Shown here piece by piece: positions 59,851 through 64,000 of a stretch of DNA of 64,000 nt (its first letter is position 1; each line of letters starts with the position of its first letter). Under the pieces are notes generated by a model. That model had not been told where the DNA came from, made no database searches, and saw only the letters and a program-made list of their open reading frames with translations. The stretch comes from Iris pallida. Taxonomy: Eukaryota > Streptophyta > Magnoliopsida > Asparagales > Iridaceae. The stretch lies in contig JANAVB010029819.1 in assembly GCA_029216955.1 (NCBI GenBank), positions 32,797,652 through 32,861,651 on the forward strand, read 5' to 3'. The translations under genes were made by a program, and so were the position numbers.

Positions 59851-60739
59851 GAGTTAGATCAATTATTAAAATCAGGTTTGACCATAACCAATGGACCAAC
59901 AGTTTTTGTCATGAATTTTCTTGTCCTAGAACTCCCCATCAGAATGGTGTTCTAGAGCAAAAGAATAGAACTCTAAGAGATATGCTAGAGTCATGTTAAA
60001 CCAGCACAATCTTTTGAAATACTTTTGGGCTAAAGATGTAAGTATAGCTTGTCATGTTTTGAATAGGGTACTAATTTGACCTATATCAAAGAAGACTCCT
60101 TATGAATTATGGTTTAATCGTATCCCAAATATTTTTTATTTTAAAGTTTTTGGATGTCGCTACTTTATCCTGAATACCAAAGATAACTTGGATAAGTTCG
60201 ACTCTAAGACAGACGAAGGAATATTTCTTGGTTATGCTACCAAGAGTAAGGGATATAGAGTCTTTTATAAGAAATCTATGATTGTTGAAGAATCCGTTAA
60301 CATTTTATTTGATGAGCTCAACATTCTTATAGCCAGTGACATCGATGATGAATATACAAGTAAAACACCCAAAGCAACTGAAGATGCTGATGCTGACAAA
60401 GACTATCTGGAGAGTCTACCAAAGAAGATGAAATTCATGCCAGACCATCAAAAGTCTCTTATAACAGGTGATGTATCAAATGAAGTAGGTACACGTTCTT
60501 CAAACAGAGATATAGCAGCTATATTGCATTTATTATCAAGTAGAAAAATCAGTAGCAGATGCATTTTTAGATGAATTTTAGATTTGTGCCTTGCAAGAGA
60601 AACTAAACCAATTTGAGAGAAACCAAGTTTGGAAACTGTTCCTAAACCTATTGTTCAATCTCTAATTGGTACCAAATTGGTGATGAAAATAAACTTAGTG
60701 AGGATGGACAAGTTCTACGCAACAAAGCTCGTCTAGCGG
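59851..60739 (+). pseudogene. Copia integrase/RT-start fragment, plus strand, cut by gap
   Basis: Plus-strand: CHEFSCPRTPHQNGVLEQKN near 59910-59970 (integrase core), a frameshift near 59995, then NLLKYFWAKDVSIACHVLNR, KKTPYELWF, FKVFGCRYF and DEGIFLGYATKSKGYRVF (open frame 60188-60574). After more shifts come QFERNQVW and the beginning of RT up to the gap. Order matches a Ty1/copia pol, where integrase precedes RT. It runs opposite to the gag of C2, so it is either a second fragment or an inverted one. Non-functional. Confidence 0.85.
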
Positions 60740-60752
60740 NNNNNNNNNNNNN
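60740..60752. other. Assembly gap (13 N)
   Basis: Thirteen unknown bases within a copia RT reading; the sequence on the right is unrelated to copia and instead repeats 8078 onward. Confidence 0.98.
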
Positions 60753-61274
60753 GACCGCATGGGCCACCACTAAAAACGTGTCATGACCAGCACCCTAGTA
60801 TAAGGGTACGAGAAGTGGGTACGTCCAGCATACGCCGCAGTGTCGGCGGTAGAACGCTGTCCTAGGTGTAGCTCCCCTTCTCGGATATTTTATAAATATT
60901 TATTTAAATTCAGATTTTTTGATTTTATAAATAGTTATTTAGTTTATTATTACTGGCTATATTATTATTGTCAATAAATGTTATATATATACTTGTTCAT
61001 ATTTATAAAAAATAGGCTCTATATTGGAATGATGCTTTCGTATTTATTTAGAATTTATTGAGTATATTATATAAGTATATATATAAATATATAGATAAGT
61101 AAATATGTATCTAGATATATATAGAGAGTAAATAAATACATATAAATACGTGTGTGTGTATATATAAAAATATACTATATATGTGTATGTGTATATGTAT
61201 ATATATAAATAAATATATATATATATATGTATGTGCATGTATTAAATATATAAAAGTATACGGTGTGTATATAT

Positions 61275-61353
<79 letters not shown>

Positions 61354-64000
61354 TAAAATATACATGTATAGTATAAGAAAAAAAGAAAAGAAAAAAAAGG
61401 GAATAGAATGAGAAAGCAGCCCAGAACGGCCAGCTAATCCCCCAGGCCCAGCCAGTGGGCCAGCAAGCCATAGGAACCCGACCTTAATATTCCCCCAGCC
61501 ATTGTAACACCAAGTTTTCCAAATGATGGTAATTTTAAAATTTTGTAATTTTAATCTTTTAATAATGATATTTTAAATTATGATATAATTTTTGGTAATT
61601 TTTAAATCATTTTAAAACTATTTTAAATCATGACTTATGATTTTAGTGTTTTGATAGTGTAACACTAGAGACAGCTTAACCTAGAGCCTAGCCCTGTGAT
61701 TAGGGTGTTTCATTTATTATTTCCAGTTTGAGAGTATTTTGTCATTTTTTTATTTAATAAATTTAATAATATTATTGGAAATTTAATATATTATTATTAA
61801 TGGTGTGATTTTAATATTATTTAATTGATTGCCATGTTTTGTGATTAGCCAAACTTGGTTTGGACCTAACCTAGATTAGTCATAGCTAGTCTTAGCTAAC
61901 CATGGTTAGTGATAGTTAGTATTATTTAGATTTATTAGAATTAATGTGATTTTTAGTGATTTTTAGTATAATTGATTTTGGTCCTATAGTTGACTTTGAC
62001 TAGTGTTGACTAGGAGACTAACCTAGAGACTAACCTAGGTCATGACTACTTGGTTAGGTTAAGTAACCTTAGCTTGACCTAAGTTAGTGATAATTAACTC
62101 ATTAGAATTAGTTTGGGGAAATTAGGAATTTATTTGATTAAGGAATGGCTTATGATTTCACAAGTCATTAAATGACTTAAAGCCTTTAAGGCCCAACCCA
62201 ACCAAGTGAACCTAAACCTAGCCCATTCCAGCCGTGGCAGCCACACTTAGGTCATTCCTCCTATTTAATTCCCTCCTAGAAATTAGGGCTAGCCTCCATT
62301 GGGATTATTGCAAGTTTGGAAAGAGGTGAGTCCCCATCTTCCTTAAATCATAGAAATTCCTATTTAGCTCCTTTTCCACCCAAATCAATTGCATTAGGAC
62401 CTAAAATTATTGTACTTGCTGTTGTTATTGAGAGATTTTAGGGAATACACAATTTGTGGATATTTGGGGAGCTTGAGGAACCATTTCATTTGGGGCTTTT
62501 GTGTGGATTTGCACCATAGGTAAATTTTTAATCTATTCCATAAAATTATTGTTTATTTGCATTTCTAGGATGCCATAGCCCTAACCTAACAGTAGGATTA
62601 GCTAACCCTAGAATTTGAGTCCATTACGTGTCCGTATCGGACACGTATCTGCATGTATAGGAATGTGTTCGACGAAATGCCCAAAGGACATTTCGTTTGA
62701 TTTTGTGAAATATTTTTGAATAGGAAAATAGGATTAGACCTTGCTTATGCATTTCTATTACACTGAGCATGATTTAGCGTCGTATCGAGTCGCACAGACA
62801 CGCGGACACGCGGACACGCGGACACGCGATCGAGCACGGCGCGCGCTGGCAGAATTTATGTCCTGCTACTCGGGCTAGGTTTCGAGCTGGACACGGCATT
62901 TTGGACCACGAAATTTGACACACGTGTCATGTCCATAACTGACACGGGGTTCCCCAAGTGGTTCGACCCCTCGTATCGTATCGGACACGCATTTGCGTGT
63001 GCACGTGTTATGCACTTGGCGTACACAGTGTGTACCAGTGTGTTGAGATTGGTCCTCTGTGTTTAATTCAATTTAATTAGTTTTAATTCATGTTTTTAGT
63101 TGATAATTAGATCTAAATATGATGTATTATCTATGGTTAATTAGGTTTACATGTTGGTTTAAGTTTTGATGTGAATATTGGATTCGAATGGGTTAAAGTT
63201 CACATAGCTGATACCATTCCTGATACATGTATTGTTCAGCATTTTTCTAACCTTTTAATTTCCTGTGTAATAATGTTCTTCACTGATTTTTACCCCCACA
63301 TTTGTTGATTTGGGTTAATGCAATGTTGCATTCGAAATTGGGCTTTTGTATGTGTTATTGGAAATTGGCATGTGAAGTGATTCAATTTCTGATTAACTGA
63401 TTTAATAGACTGAGATTTCATTTGTTAAACTAGAAATTGATATTAGTTTGTGTTCTCAGTTAACTGTTGAAACCTGAGAAGTGATTTAAATTCTGAAAAC
63501 CTGATTTGATTTTCCTTCCATCTTGTTAATAAGCTGAAAGAATGCATTGATTCATTTTAAAGCCTGTTATTCCAAGTAGTGATTATCATTAATAGTTTTT
63601 CCTATTTCCCTTTAACACTTTTCCCTGTCAACTGTAACTGAGAACTGGGTTCCCTTCCTTTTTGCATTGTATATAGCTTACTGTAACTGAGTTTCAATTT
63701 AAGATGCTGATTTCCCTTAAAATCTGAGATTGCTTCCTTAATTAAAAACCTGAGATTCTTCTTCATTTTTTTAAACTAAAATACGATTCCAGATTCCCAT
63801 TTACAAATGTATTCCCTGTTTCCCTATAAACACTGCCACTGTCTTCACATGTTCCTAGTTTACTATCCTGTTTATCACACACAAGTCTCTCACCCTCACT
63901 CTCTTCACACACACACAGGTTTCATTAATCTGTTTTGAACTGAATTCCTTTCTTTTTACTGTCAACTGCAATGTTGGTCTTTTCTATTTTATTAAAACTG
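60753..64000 (+). repeat. Near-identical second copy of 8078-11303
   Basis: Contains in order the E1 leader end, the E1 LTR start (TGTCATGACC), the CTAGG junction into E2 at 60867, the E2 LTR with its TA tract (61278-61350), and the E3 LTR from 61506 to the window end. Differences from 8078-11303 are mostly one- or few-base indels in homopolymers, the TA tract and the GGACACGCGG array. No gene. Because both nested junctions are shared, it is a copy of the locus and not independent insertions. Confidence 0.93.

Overview
This window is intergenic heterochromatin from a large plant genome, almost certainly an angiosperm. The evidence is chromodomain-bearing Ty3/gypsy elements with very long LTRs, a Sirevirus-like Ty1/copia element and an L1-type LINE, plus the CHG-context decay expected of plant DNA methylation. 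I cannot name the species. I see no host protein-coding gene and no tRNA, rRNA or CRISPR array. Essentially every base belongs to a transposable element or its decay product.

Layout, with names used throughout. E1 (minus strand, gypsy, degenerate gag-pol) runs from just outside the left edge to 45128: 3' LTR 1-3452, coding part 3526-7863, 5' LTR in two pieces (8104-8191 and 41654-45128). E2 (plus strand, no coding capacity) sits inside the E1 5' LTR at 8192-41648 and is bounded by the exact duplication CTAGG. E2 was itself hit twice. E3 (plus strand, 4.3 kb LTRs, only a gag zinc-knuckle relic) lies in its 5' LTR at 8816-20299. E4 (minus strand, nearly complete gag-PR-RT-RNaseH-IN-chromodomain) lies in its 3' LTR at 27065-40018, with the duplication GATTT. 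The order of events is therefore LINE relic, then E1, then E2, then E3 and E4.

Right of E1 is the LINE reverse-transcriptase relic (45129-46720, minus) into which E1 inserted. E5 (minus strand, non-coding, LTRs from 46721 and 53497) follows. Its right LTR holds a solo copia LTR (C1, 53684-55078, duplication ATGTA) and is cut off at about 57196. A broken copia element (C2) follows: minus-strand gag, tRNA-Met primer site, LTR, then a plus-strand integrase fragment in the opposite sense. A 13-N gap at 60740-60752 ends the contig. The sequence after the gap, 60753-64000, repeats 8078-11303 nearly base for base, including two nested insertion junctions, so it is either a duplicated locus or a duplicated assembly.

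How the parts relate. E4 (and the dead E1) encode proteins; E2, E3 and E5 do not. E1-E4 share a U5-terminal hairpin, and all five share a GTGGTGGCCCATGCA leader motif followed by a hairpin bracketed by TGCAGG/CCTGCA, although the LTR bodies differ. This looks like a common cis-signal by which non-coding elements use proteins of the coding ones. Other points of interest are a probable spliceosomal intron inside the E1/E4 integrase, nonsense codons in E4 that are nearly all CAG-context C-to-T changes, hairpin clusters inside E2 and E3, and a conserved 60-codon reading frame behind a TATA box in the E2 LTRs.
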